A stretch of 64,000 bases of DNA from Streptomyces sp. Je 1-332 (GCF_040730185.1 NZ_CP160402.1:2976001-3040000); one strand, 5' to 3'; shown: positions 37,926 to 47,000, numbered from the stretch's first letter. Notes: a model not told the origin generated them from the sequence alone. Made by a program: numbers and translations.

Positions 37926-40900
37926 GCCGTTCCTCCTCGTATCAGCGCGGCGGTCTCCTGCGCGCGGGTGCTCACGAAATAGTGGCCGCCCTCGGCGAGA
38001 ACGTGCAGCGTGACCAGGTCGGACACCACCTTCCAGTCGCCGTAGGTGTCGGCGAATCCCGCCGTCGACGGGTCGTCCTGCGCGAGGACGACCTCCACCG
38101 GGGCGCCGATGCCGTACGGCTCGATGTCCTCGCGGATGCGGATCAGCCGGTTGTTCGTGGTGAGCACGTCGTGCCGGTATGCGCGGCCCACCACGTCGGC
38201 GCGCTCGGGCCGCAGCTCGTCCAGCTCCACGTAGGCGTTGTCGGCGCGCAGCCGGGACAGCAGGGCCCGGTTGTCGGCCGTCTCCACCTCGGCCGTCTCG
38301 GCGCGCAATGCCTCGGCGTCCTCGAGGAGCAGGGCGCCGATGAAGACCCGCTCGGCGGGCCGGCCCCTGTCCTGAAGGCGTCGCGCCGTCTCCAGGGCGG
38401 TGACGGCGCCCGCGCAGTGGCCCCACAGCAGGACCGGCGTGTTCACGCGCTCGCCGATCTCGTCCGCGACCCGGTCCGCGATCTCGTCGATGCCCGCGAG
38501 CGGCTCGTCGTCGCCCGCCAGGTCGTGGCCCGGCAGCTCGACGCCGAGGACGGCGATGCCGTCCCGCTCCAACGCCGCTGCGAGCGAGCGGAAGTTGACG
38601 GCGTTGCCGCCCGCGTACGGGAAGCAGACCAGTGTGTGGTGCGGGTTGCGGACGCCGGAGAGCGACTGCAGCAGGCCGGTGGTGCCGGCGGCGGCGCCGC
38701 CCGCGTTCTCGCGTTCGGCGAGTACCGCCGCGAGGTCGGAGAGGACCGGGTGTGCCACCAGGTCCTTGAGGGAGAGCGCCCGGTCCATGTTGACCAGGAG
38801 CCGCACCGCGGCGAGGGATGTGCCGCCGAGCTCGAAGAAGTTGTCGGCCCTGCCGATGCGTTCCAGGGGTGCGCCGAGGACCTCGGCCCACAGCATCGCC
38901 AGTCGCCGTTCGCCCGGCGTGTTCGGTGCGGCGTACGTCGCGCCGCCGTGGCCCAGGGTGCCCGCGAGGCGGATCAGGGCCTTCTTGTCGACCTTGCCGT
39001 TCTCGGTGAGGGGCAGCCGCTCCAGCTGGTGGAAGTAGGTGGGCACCATGTAGTCGGGCAGCAGTCCGGCGAGGAAGTCCCTGGCCCGCTCGGCGGGCAG
39101 CTCCTCGTTGCTGGCGAAGAACGCGACGAGGTTGCGCAGTTCGCCGGGTCCGCCGTCGATGACGACGGCCGCCTCGCGGATGCCCTCCAGGGTGAGCAGC
39201 TTGTTCTCGATCTCGCCGATCTCGATGCGGAAGCCGCGGATCTTGACCTGCTCGTCCCTGCGGCCGAGGTACTCGATGCGGCCCTCGGGCAGCCAGCGCC
39301 CGAAGTCGCCCGTGCGGTACATCCGGGTGTCGTCCCGGAACGGGTCGGGTACGAACGCCTGCCGGGTGCGCTCCTCGTCGTTGATGTAGCCGCGGCCCAC
39401 GGCGACCCCGGAGAAGGCGATCTCGCCCGGGGAGCCCAGCGGCGCGAGCCCCAGGTTCTCGTCGAGGATGTAGGTGTTGACGTTCCGCAGCGACCTGCCG
39501 ACGGTCACGAAGTCGCGCTCGGGCACGCCGTCCAGGACCTCGTGCATGGTGTCGTCGGACACCTCGGTCGCGCCGTAGGCGTTGACCAGCTTGATGTCGG
39601 GGAAGGCGGCGAACCAGCGCTGCACCAGGTCGTACTTGAGCGCCTCGCCGGTCACCGACAGGGTGTGCAGGGCGCCGAGCGGCCGCGGATGCTGTTCCAG
39701 GTGCGTGAGGAGCACCTCCAGGTACGAGGGGACGATCTGCGCGACGGTGACCGCGCCCTCGACGATCTCGTCCAGGAAGCCGCTGACGTCGAGCAGCAGC
39801 GCGGTGTCCACGATGCGTACGCTGCCGCCGGTGAGCAGCGGGGCCGCGAACTGCCACAAGGAGATGTCGAAGCACTGTGACGCGGTCTGGGTGACGACTT
39901 CGCCGGGTCCCTCCGCGATCTCCATGTCGTCGATCTTCATGTAGAGGTGGTTGAGCATGCCGACGTGCTCGCACAGGGCGCCCTTGGGGGCGCCGGTGGA
40001 GCCGGAGGTGAAGTAGATGTACGCGGCCTGCCCCGGGGCCACGGACACCCCGGGCGCCCCGGTGGAGACGCCGGACGCCTGGATCTCGGGCACGGAGAGC
40101 AGGACGGGCGGCGCGGGTACGGCGGCCGCCGCGTCCCGCATCAGGCCCGCGCTGCCGGGCTCGGTGAGCGCGAACCCGCAGGCACTGCGCTCCAGTTGGG
40201 CCGCGACGCGGTCGGCGGGGAAGTCGGGGCGCACCGGCAGATAGACGCCGCCCGCCTTGAGGACGCCGAGGGCTGCGGCGATCCAGTCGAGGGTGCGGTC
40301 CATGGCGACGGCGACCACGTCCTCGGTGCCGGCACCCGCGGTGAGGAGCGCGTGGGCGACACGGTTGGCGCGCTCGTCCAGCTCGCGGTACGTCAGGCGG
40401 GCGCTTGCGTGCACGGCGGCGACGGCGTCCGGAGCACTGCGCACCCGCTCTTCGAACAGGTCGACGAAGGTGCGCTCCCCCAGTTCGACCCGCGGGCCGG
40501 CAAGTCCGTGCAGCTGGGTCTCGACCTCGGGGGCGGAGAGCAGCTTCTGCCGGTGGTGCAGCTGGGCGGGGCCCGCCACGAGGTGCTGGAGCGCGGCCAG
40601 GTGGTAGCCGGCCAGACGGTGCGCGTACTCCTCGTTCAACTCGGCGCGGTCGTAGGCGACACCGAGGACGAGGCCGCCTCCGCTGTCCTGGGTGAAGCTG
40701 ACGCGCAGTACCTCACCTGGGGTTTTGCTTACGGCTTTGCTCACATCCGCACCTGCGGGATCGCCTGCGGCTTTGCTCATCGCGGCGCCCGCTTCGAGGC
40801 CGGACAGGTCGATCACGGCCTCGGGCGTCGCCTCGGCGGTGTGCGTGTCGGACAGGGCCCCGGCCGCGTGCGTCACGAGCTCCGCCCAGCTGGAGTCGTC

Positions 40901-41176
40901 GACGGCCAGGCGCAGCGGCGTGGCCGGGCGGCCCGCTTCGGCGACGTGCCCGATGAGCAGGCCCCGCTCGGCCGACACGCTCGCCAGGACCCTGGCGTGC
41001 GCGGCGAGGAGCAGTTCCCGCCGGGTCGCGCCCAGTTCGGCGGCGGTCCGGTCCAGGTCCCGCAGCAGTTCGTCGGGCAGTGGTGTCCGGTGCAGCCCGG
41101 TGCCCTCTTCGCGGGCGGTGGGCCAGGTCCACCGGGGAATTCTGGTGAAGGCCTGCTGTCCTGTCCTGTCTGTCAT
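37922..41176 (-). CDS. Free NRPS: half C domain, A, T and Cys-type thioesterase; probable in-trans loader for module 2
   Basis: Protein of 1,084 aa. Residues 1-230 resemble the C-terminal lobe of a condensation domain and lack HHxxxDG. A domain 235-735: YFTSGSTGAPKG, code DIWQSTADD, whose two acidic residues at the 330/331 positions would suit a basic amino acid such as DABA. T domain: GGTSL, Ser787. Alpha/beta-hydrolase domain about 820-1084: the nucleophile elbow is GHCAG with Cys921 in place of the usual Ser, and a His follows in EGGHYF. Cys enzymes of this fold (SyrC, CmaE) move aminoacyl groups between carrier proteins. Since module 2 lacks an A domain, I infer that this protein activates residue 2 and transfers it to T2 (Ser1651). 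ATGA and GTGA overlaps link it to the DABA genes. Confidence 0.88.
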   Translation of the reverse strand: MTDRTGQQAFTRIPRWTWPTAREEGTGLHRTPLPDELLRDLDRTAAELGATRRELLLAAHARVLASVSAERGLLIGHVAEAGRPATPLRLAVDDSSWAELVTHAAGALSDTHTAEATPEAVIDLSGLEAGAAMSKAAGDPAGADVSKAVSKTPGEVLRVSFTQDSGGGLVLGVAYDRAELNEEYAHRLAGYHLAALQHLVAGPAQLHHRQKLLSAPEVETQLHGLAGPRVELGERTFVDLFEERVRSAPDAVAAVHASARLTYRELDERANRVAHALLTAGAGTEDVVAVAMDRTLDWIAAALGVLKAGGVYLPVRPDFPADRVAAQLERSACGFALTEPGSAGLMRDAAAAVPAPPVLLSVPEIQASGVSTGAPGVSVAPGQAAYIYFTSGSTGAPKGALCEHVGMLNHLYMKIDDMEIAEGPGEVVTQTASQCFDISLWQFAAPLLTGGSVRIVDTALLLDVSGFLDEIVEGAVTVAQIVPSYLEVLLTHLEQHPRPLGALHTLSVTGEALKYDLVQRWFAAFPDIKLVNAYGATEVSDDTMHEVLDGVPERDFVTVGRSLRNVNTYILDENLGLAPLGSPGEIAFSGVAVGRGYINDEERTRQAFVPDPFRDDTRMYRTGDFGRWLPEGRIEYLGRRDEQVKIRGFRIEIGEIENKLLTLEGIREAAVVIDGGPGELRNLVAFFASNEELPAERARDFLAGLLPDYMVPTYFHQLERLPLTENGKVDKKALIRLAGTLGHGGATYAAPNTPGERRLAMLWAEVLGAPLERIGRADNFFELGGTSLAAVRLLVNMDRALSLKDLVAHPVLSDLAAVLAERENAGGAAAGTTGLLQSLSGVRNPHHTLVCFPYAGGNAVNFRSLAAALERDGIAVLGVELPGHDLAGDDEPLAGIDEIADRVADEIGERVNTPVLLWGHCAGAVTALETARRLQDRGRPAERVFIGALLLEDAEALRAETAEVETADNRALLSRLRADNAYVELDELRPERADVVGRAYRHDVLTTNNRLIRIREDIEPYGIGAPVEVVLAQDDPSTAGFADTYGDWKVVSDLVTLHVLAEGGHYFVSTRAQETAALIRGGTA

Positions 41177-42459
41177 CGTCCCCCGACCCCTTCGCTTTCC
41201 GATGCTTCGTGCGTCTGGTTCTCAAGCTCGATCCTGATCAGCCCAGCGGCGTCCAGCGCGTGCCGCTGTGCCTCGTCGCCGCTCGCCCCGGTGGCCACCA
41301 CGCAGCCCAGGCGGTCCTGGAACGAGTGCGTGATGCGCAGCGTCCTGCCGACCGTGGCGGTGCCCGTCGTGGCGGCCGTCACGACACCGGGTGCCTGGGC
41401 CGCCGCAGCGACTCCCTCGACGGCGGCGATGCGTCCCTCCCGGCCGTCGTCCTGCGCGAGGAGGAAGCGGATCGCCGCGTGGGACGCGCCGGGAGCGGCG
41501 GGCTGCGCGTCCTGGCCCGCCGCCTTGGCGATCACCTCGTCCACGAGGTCACGGCCGGTGGCGGCCCGCACCGCGACGGGGATCATGCCCCCCGCGAGGC
41601 GCGGGTTGACCTCGATGACCACGGGACCCTGGGCGGACATCCGCAGTTCGGTGTGGGCCGCGCCCCAGCCGAGGCCGAGGGCCGCGAGCGCCGCACGGGC
41701 CGTGTCACCGAGCGCGGCGACGGTGGCGGGAGCCACCGGCGCGGGCACGTCGTGCCCGGTCTCCACGAAGTACGGCTCGGGTCCGGTGTGTTTGCCGACG
41801 ACGGTGACAACGGTGTCGTCGAACGTCTCGACGGAGAACTCCGGCCCGACCACGGCTGCCTCGACCAGGATCCGCGAGGGCACCGGAGTGCCGCGCTCGT
41901 CCGTCGCCCGGCCGAGCAGCTCGCGGGCCCAGGCCTCGGTCTCCGCCGGGTCCCGGCACAGCTTCACGCCGACCGAGCCGGAGCCGCTGACCGGCTTGAG
42001 CACCACGGGGTGGCCGATGCCGGCGGCGGCCGCGACGGCCGCGTCCACCTCGCCGACCGCTTCGAAGCGGGGCACGGGAACGCCTGCCGCGGCGAGCGCC
42101 GCGCGCTGGACGTCCTTGGCCCGGCAGGCGGCGACGGCGTCACCGTCGGGTGCGGGCAGCCCCAGCTTGGCGGCGGTCCGCGCGGCGGTCGCCACGAAGT
42201 ACTCGGAGCTGGAGGCGATGCCCGCGAGGCCGGAGCCGTCGGCGAGCGCGGCACATCGCTCGTACACGGCGTCGGCGTCCGACGAGTCGAGCACCACGGT
42301 CTCCACGCCGTCCTCGGCGACGTACGGATACCGGCCCGGGTCCCGGGTCAGCAGCACAGGACGCAGTCCACGGGCGCGGGCGGCGGCGCAGAAGTCGCGC
42401 CCGGTACCGGTGGTGTTGCTCTCCAGAAACGCGAACCATCGCGGTCCGGTCGCGCTCAT
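41173..42459 (-). CDS. ATP-grasp carboxylate-amine ligase
   Basis: Protein of 428 aa with an ATP-grasp core: HPVVLKPVSGSGSVGVK for ATP binding, an ILVEAAVVGPEFSVE strand and VVIEVNPRLAGGMIP for the metal site. The C-terminal 90 residues resemble the small C-terminal domain of L-amino-acid ligases. It should join a carboxylate to an amine with ATP use. The simple three-enzyme DABA route does not need it, so its substrate is open: a protected DABA dipeptide, a tailoring amide or self-protection are all possible. ATGA overlaps with the lyase gene before it and the A-T-TE gene after it place it firmly in the operon. Confidence 0.82.
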   Translation of the reverse strand: MSATGPRWFAFLESNTTGTGRDFCAAARARGLRPVLLTRDPGRYPYVAEDGVETVVLDSSDADAVYERCAALADGSGLAGIASSSEYFVATAARTAAKLGLPAPDGDAVAACRAKDVQRAALAAAGVPVPRFEAVGEVDAAVAAAAGIGHPVVLKPVSGSGSVGVKLCRDPAETEAWARELLGRATDERGTPVPSRILVEAAVVGPEFSVETFDDTVVTVVGKHTGPEPYFVETGHDVPAPVAPATVAALGDTARAALAALGLGWGAAHTELRMSAQGPVVIEVNPRLAGGMIPVAVRAATGRDLVDEVIAKAAGQDAQPAAPGASHAAIRFLLAQDDGREGRIAAVEGVAAAAQAPGVVTAATTGTATVGRTLRITHSFQDRLGCVVATGASGDEAQRHALDAAGLIRIELENQTHEASESEGVGGR

Positions 42460-43943
42460 CGTCTCTCTCCCCTCGTCGCCCGGCGCGCCACGATGTCGCC
42501 GACGGCCGTGTCCAGTTGAAGCTCCGCGGCGCGCAGCCGGTCCCGGTGCGCGACGAGGCGTTCGCCGTGTGCGGCGAGCCGCTCGCGCAGGGTGTGGACC
42601 GTGTCCTCGCACGTGCCCGGGCCACCGCCGCGGTCATGGGCGTCGACCACGTCGGCCAGCGACGGGACCTCCGCGCTCACGTCGGCGGGCATCCCGTCGG
42701 GCAGGGTGATCTTCGTGAGTTCACTCTCGCCCGACTCGATGGCCTCGCGCACCGCCGCGCCCACGACGTGGTGGGCGGTGCGGAACGGAACGCCCTGGGT
42801 GACGAGGCGGTTGGCGATCACGGTGGCGGTCACGAAGCCCTCCCGCGCGCGCTGTGCCATCCGCTCGGACACCGGCCGGGCGCCGCTCACCAGGACCTGG
42901 GCGAGCAGCACGGAGTCGCGTACGGCCGCCAAGGCGGACCAGGCGCCGGAGACCGCTTCGGTGCCGACCTCGATGGAGTTGGTGAACGGGGTGGACTTCG
43001 TGGCCGACGCACAGGCCGTCCAGGCGCCGACGGCGTGGGCCGCCTTGGCCTTGACGTGCTCCAGGAGGAACGCGTTGCGCTTCTGCGGCATGGCCGAGCT
43101 GCCGCCCACGAGCCGCTCGGGGAACTCGATGAACCCGAACTCCTGCGTGCTCCACAGCTGGAGATCGGTGGCGAGCCTGCTCAGGGTCAGCCCCGCACCG
43201 GCGGCGGCGCCCAGGGCGCGCAGCACGGTGTCCCGGGCGGCCACGGCGTCCATCGCGTGCAGCGGAGGGCCGTCGAAGCCAAGCAGGGCGGCGGTGCGGG
43301 CAGGGTCGATGGGCAGGTCGGTGCCGGAGACGGCGCCCGCGCCCAGCGGGCAGCGGTCCAGCTCCTCCAGGGTCTGCCGCAGGGCGGTGATGTCGCGGTC
43401 GAGCGCGCTCGCGATGCCGGCCAGGTAGTAGCCGTAGCTGATCGGCATGGCCGGCTGAAAGTGCGTGTAGACGGGCATCGGCACGCCCCGGTGGGCGCGG
43501 GCGCGGGCGAGCAGGACGGCCTGCATGCGCTGCGTCTCGCCCAGGAGGTCGATGAGTTCACCGCGCAGCCGCATCGCGGTGATGGTCGCCTTGATGTCGT
43601 TGCGGGAGCGGCCGGTGTGCAGTTTGCCGCCGACCTCCGTACCCAGCTCGGCGACGAGATGACCCTCGTACATCAGATACAGGCCGCGCGGTGCGTCCAT
43701 CTCGTACAGCTCGGCGAACTCGTCGGCGCGCAGCCGGGTGATGCCGGCCAGGAGCGCGGCGGCTGCGTCCTCGGGCAGCAGTCCGCACTCGGTCAGCATG
43801 ACCACGTGTGCGAGGTCGATGGTGGTGGTGTGGTGCAGTTCGTCGCGGATCTCGGCGGGGCCCGGCGTCCCGTAGACGACGCGCCGCGTGCGCGCCCCGA
43901 GTGTGCGGGTGAGCCGGCCCGTCCCGGCCTCGGCGGCCGTCAT
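42456..43943 (-). CDS. Argininosuccinate lyase-like enzyme for 2,3-diaminobutyrate
   Basis: Protein of 495 aa of the fumarase/aspartase superfamily. Signatures: HTGRSRNDIKAT, YTHFQPAMPISYG, TEFGFIEFP-like region, and the GSSAMPQKRN loop that carries the catalytic Ser. Primary arginine biosynthesis enzymes share these, but the setting between a cysteine-synthase-like gene and an ATP-grasp gene indicates a pathway role. I infer that it removes fumarate from an aspartate adduct of phosphothreonine-derived aminocrotonate, releasing 2,3-diaminobutyrate. ATGA overlaps exist at both ends. Confidence 0.86.
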   Translation of the reverse strand: MTAAEAGTGRLTRTLGARTRRVVYGTPGPAEIRDELHHTTTIDLAHVVMLTECGLLPEDAAAALLAGITRLRADEFAELYEMDAPRGLYLMYEGHLVAELGTEVGGKLHTGRSRNDIKATITAMRLRGELIDLLGETQRMQAVLLARARAHRGVPMPVYTHFQPAMPISYGYYLAGIASALDRDITALRQTLEELDRCPLGAGAVSGTDLPIDPARTAALLGFDGPPLHAMDAVAARDTVLRALGAAAGAGLTLSRLATDLQLWSTQEFGFIEFPERLVGGSSAMPQKRNAFLLEHVKAKAAHAVGAWTACASATKSTPFTNSIEVGTEAVSGAWSALAAVRDSVLLAQVLVSGARPVSERMAQRAREGFVTATVIANRLVTQGVPFRTAHHVVGAAVREAIESGESELTKITLPDGMPADVSAEVPSLADVVDAHDRGGGPGTCEDTVHTLRERLAAHGERLVAHRDRLRAAELQLDTAVGDIVARRATRGERR

Positions 43944-45013
43944 GACCGGGCCGGTGCGGGCAGCGGCCGCGAGGAGCGGGGCACGGCGCCCGGCACGTCG
44001 TCGTAGGGGCGCCGGTCCCAGGCGAGCCGGGTCCAGCTGTCGCCCGCGTCCGCGAAGTCGGCGATCAGCGTGGGCTCTTGGGGCAGGGCGGGCAGGGTGT
44101 GGCCCTGCTCGGCGAGCCAGGCGTCGTCGTACACGGTCGCCTGGTAGCGGTAGCCCTCGTCGGGGAGCATGACCACGCACGTCCGGTCGGGGTTGCGCTC
44201 GGCCCACCACCGCGCGGCGAGGTAGGCGGCGCCGCTCGTGGGTCCCTGGAAGAGGGCGTGCCTGGCGTGCAGCGCGCGGGTGGAGGCGTAGGCCTCGGCC
44301 GCCGAGCACCAGTGCACCTCGTCGAAGACGGTGTGGTCGAGGTTGGCGGGCCACAGGCTGTTGCCGAGGCCGCGCAGCGAGCGCGGTCCGTCGGGCTGGC
44401 CGAACAGCACGCTGCGGTGCGTGTCGACGCCGATGGCGCGGGTGTGCGGGGTGACCTCGCGCAGGCCGCGCACGGTGCCGCACATGGAGCCGCCCGATCC
44501 GACAGGACCCACCACGCAGTCGACGCCGCCGAGCACCTTGGCGAGCTGCTGGGCGACCACTCCGTACGAACGCGGGTTGTCGGGGTTGGTGTACTGCTCG
44601 GGGCAGTACGAGGAGGGAAGTTCGGCGCGGATCTCGGCGAGCCTGCGCAGCCGGGCCTCCTGGAAGCCGCCGACGGGCGCGGGTTCCGGGCAGATCTCCA
44701 CCCGGGCGCCCAGGTCGGTGAGTCTGCGGTACAGGTTGGCGTCGATGGCCGGGTCGCTGACCAGGATCAGCTCCCGCTCCATCAGAGCGGCCTCCATCGC
44801 CAGGGCCAGCCCGAAGGTGCCCGACGTGGTCTCCACGATCACCGTGTCGTCCGTCAACTCACCGCGCTGGTCGGCGTGCTGGAGGATGTAGTGGGCGGGC
44901 AGCAGCTTCATCAGCGTGAAGGCCGCGCCGTACAGGTTGGGGGCCAGCCGGATGATGCGCGGCATCATCGTGGCCTCGGTGATCGAGTGGTACGCAGGCG
45001 TGGTTACCGCCAT
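43940..45013 (-). CDS. Cysteine synthase-like PLP enzyme (SbnA type) for 2,3-diaminobutyrate
   Basis: PLP-dependent beta-replacement enzyme of 357 aa. Lys in FTLMKLLPAHYIL is the likely Schiff-base residue; ETTSGTFGLALA corresponds to the TSGNTG substrate loop and GPVGSGGSMCG to the PLP phosphate loop. Relatives (SbnA, PacS-type) replace a phosphate on O-phospho-amino acids with an amine donor. Here O-phosphothreonine and aspartate are the probable partners, giving the adduct cleaved by the lyase encoded next. A GGGAG ribosome site precedes the ATG. Confidence 0.86.
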   Translation of the reverse strand: MAVTTPAYHSITEATMMPRIIRLAPNLYGAAFTLMKLLPAHYILQHADQRGELTDDTVIVETTSGTFGLALAMEAALMERELILVSDPAIDANLYRRLTDLGARVEICPEPAPVGGFQEARLRRLAEIRAELPSSYCPEQYTNPDNPRSYGVVAQQLAKVLGGVDCVVGPVGSGGSMCGTVRGLREVTPHTRAIGVDTHRSVLFGQPDGPRSLRGLGNSLWPANLDHTVFDEVHWCSAAEAYASTRALHARHALFQGPTSGAAYLAARWWAERNPDRTCVVMLPDEGYRYQATVYDDAWLAEQGHTLPALPQEPTLIADFADAGDSWTRLAWDRRPYDDVPGAVPRSSRPLPAPARS

Positions 45014-45044
45014 GGAAGAGCTCCCAGGTGATGAGGGGGGAAGG

Positions 45045-45998
45045 TCAGGAGTGCGCCGGAGCGACGGGGGACTGCTCGGCGAGGCTGACGTAGACGTCGT
45101 CGAGGGTCGGCTCGGCCAGGGAGATCTCGACGATGCCCACACCCGCGTCGTCCAGGGCCCTGACCACCGCGGCCAGACCGGTGGACGACTCCACGGGGAC
45201 GGCGACGAGACCGTCGGGCTCACCGGCCGCCGGCTCGAGTCCCGCGGCGCGCAGGGCGTCGAGCGCGACGGGGACGGACCCGGCGCGGGCCAGGGTGGCG
45301 CGGACGGTGCTGACACCCAGCTGCCCCTTGAGCTCCGCGACCGTGCCGTCGGCGATGATCGTGCCGTGCCCGAGGACGACGACCCGGTCCGCCAACTGCT
45401 CGGCCTCTTCGAGGTACTGGGTGGTGAGCAGCACCGTCGTGCCCTCGGCCACCAGTTGACGCACCAGCTCCCACAGGGCGTTGCGGCTGACGGGGTCGAG
45501 CCCGGTGGTCGGCTCATCGAGGAACAGCACCTGCGGGTGGCCGACGAAGCTGCCCGCGAGGTCGAGGCGGCGGCGCATTCCGCCGGAGTAGGAGCGCGCG
45601 GTTCTGTCCGCCGCCTTGGTCAGGTCGAACATTTCCAGCAACTCGTCGGCCCTGGTGCGTGCTTCGCTCTTGCTCGCACCGAGCAGCCGGGCCACAAGGA
45701 CGAGGTTCTCGCGCCCCGAGAGGCCTTCGTCCACGGCGGCGTACTGGCCGGTGAGGCCGATACGCCGTCGCACCTCGGCCGCCTCGCGCACCACGTCGAA
45801 CCCGGCGATGCGGGCCGTGCCGCTGGTGGGCGGCAGCGCCGTGGCAAGGATGCTCACCAAGGTGCTCTTGCCCGCGCCGTTATGTCCGAGCAGGCACAGG
45901 ACTTCCCCTTTCCCAATGCTGAGGCTGACACCGTCGAGGGCCTGCATGGAGCCGAAACTGCGGCTTATATCTCTCGCTTCGATCATCACGCTGCTCAC
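45045..45998 (-). CDS. ABC transporter ATP-binding protein (DrrA-like)
   Basis: ATPase of 317 aa. Walker A is GHNGAGKST, the signature is YSGGMRRR, Walker B is VLFLDEPTTGLDP, and the H-loop Thr/Gln stretch TTQYLEEAEQ is typical of daunorubicin-resistance ATPases. It probably powers the ABC-2 permease at 35046-35876 for lipopeptide export and self-resistance. I take the GTG at 45998 as start because an AGGA lies upstream; an ATG at 45986 lacks one. Only 31 nt separate it from the cysteine-synthase-like gene, so export and DABA synthesis are probably transcribed together. Confidence 0.92.
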   Translation of the reverse strand: MSSVMIEARDISRSFGSMQALDGVSLSIGKGEVLCLLGHNGAGKSTLVSILATALPPTSGTARIAGFDVVREAAEVRRRIGLTGQYAAVDEGLSGRENLVLVARLLGASKSEARTRADELLEMFDLTKAADRTARSYSGGMRRRLDLAGSFVGHPQVLFLDEPTTGLDPVSRNALWELVRQLVAEGTTVLLTTQYLEEAEQLADRVVVLGHGTIIADGTVAELKGQLGVSTVRATLARAGSVPVALDALRAAGLEPAAGEPDGLVAVPVESSTGLAAVVRALDDAGVGIVEISLAEPTLDDVYVSLAEQSPVAPAHS

Positions 45999-46011
45999 GG
46001 AATGTCATTCC
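45999..46011. promoter_or_regulatory. Short palindrome at the start of the ABC ATPase gene
   Basis: GGAATG-T-CATTCC, a perfect 6-bp inverted repeat with a one-base centre, touching the GTG start codon. It could be an operator or limit ribosome access. No second copy was noticed. Confidence 0.4.
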
Positions 46012-46151
46012 TCGCAAATTGCGGATCAGGGCACCCAAGGTGCAGGCAAACCATTCCTACATTCCCCGCACTTCGCGCCACAAGGACGGCTACAGCAAGC
46101 TGCCATGGGGTACTCGGGGCACCCGGAATTCCGGGCGTGCGTGACAAGTTC

Positions 46152-47000
46152 TTACCCGGCCCGCCGACGCCCGACGGCGGACCCTTCGGTCAGGGGGGCC
46201 AGCAGGCCGAGCTCGACGGCGCGTGCACCTGCCTGAAACCTGGAGTTGGCTCCGAGCTCACGCGTTATTTCTGCGACGTTCCTGCGATAGGTGCGCACGG
46301 ACATGCCGAGTTCGCGGGCGGCGACTTCGTCGGTACGGCCGGAATTGAGGGCGAGCAGGATCCGCCGGGCGAGGGCGCTGCGGGAGCGGTCGCTCAGGCC
46401 GCGGTAGTCCGAGAGCGCGGCGCTGGACGACCAGGAGACGCTGAAGAGCGTGCGCAGGTTGCGCAGGACGGCGGAGGCGTGGATGACGACGGCCTCGCGG
46501 ACGCTGATGCCGTTGCGGGACCACACCACGCCCGACACCCCGTCGGCGAGGACCATCTCCTGGAGCGGCGCGGTGACGAGCCGGGCCTCGACGCCAGGGG
46601 CGTACTTCTCGAGGTGCTCGGCAAGCGCACGGTCCTCCACCAGGCCGATGCGGCCCAGGAGTTCGACCTGGACGCCGCGCGCCGCGGCCCGGCCGAGGTG
46701 TCCGATCAACTGCAGGGTCTCTTCCTCGCCCTTGCCGGAGAGCACGACGGAGAGCGACCGTCCGGCCGAGGCGATCACGCGCTCGGTGGCGACCCCGACG
46801 GATCCCTCGTCCGGGTCGAGGGCGGCGATCAGACGCCCTTCGCTGCGATGACGGTCGACTGCGGATTCGACGAGCTTGCACGCTTCGAGCAGCATGCGTT
46901 CGACCTCGCCGCTGGAGGGTCCGGATGAACCAGATCTCAGCTCGGCGAGTATCGGGCCGGAATCCGATACATTGTCAGAATTGATAGACGTACGCGGCAC
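46152..47000 (-). CDS. LuxR-type HTH regulator of the cluster
   Basis: Protein of 282 aa. The C-terminal 65 residues form a helix-turn-helix (RSALARRILLALNSGRTDEVAARELGMSVRTYRRNVAEI pattern) like the LuxR/NarL family. Residues 85-190 resemble a TrmB-like sensor fold (VVLSGKGEEET, GVQVELLGRIG), with no receiver Asp or Walker A seen. It sits first in the minus-strand block ahead of the ABC ATPase, 153 nt upstream of it, at the right border of the cluster. A strong GGGGGAG ribosome site precedes the GTG start. It is probably the pathway-specific regulator; activator or repressor cannot be told. Confidence 0.82.
   Translation of the reverse strand: MPRTSINSDNVSDSGPILAELRSGSSGPSSGEVERMLLEACKLVESAVDRHRSEGRLIAALDPDEGSVGVATERVIASAGRSLSVVLSGKGEEETLQLIGHLGRAAARGVQVELLGRIGLVEDRALAEHLEKYAPGVEARLVTAPLQEMVLADGVSGVVWSRNGISVREAVVIHASAVLRNLRTLFSVSWSSSAALSDYRGLSDRSRSALARRILLALNSGRTDEVAARELGMSVRTYRRNVAEITRELGANSRFQAGARAVELGLLAPLTEGSAVGRRRAG

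Noticed and set aside
42456..43943. Primary arginine-biosynthesis argininosuccinate lyase.
   Set aside because: No argininosuccinate synthase or other arg gene adjoins it, and it is coupled by ATGA overlaps to secondary-metabolism genes.
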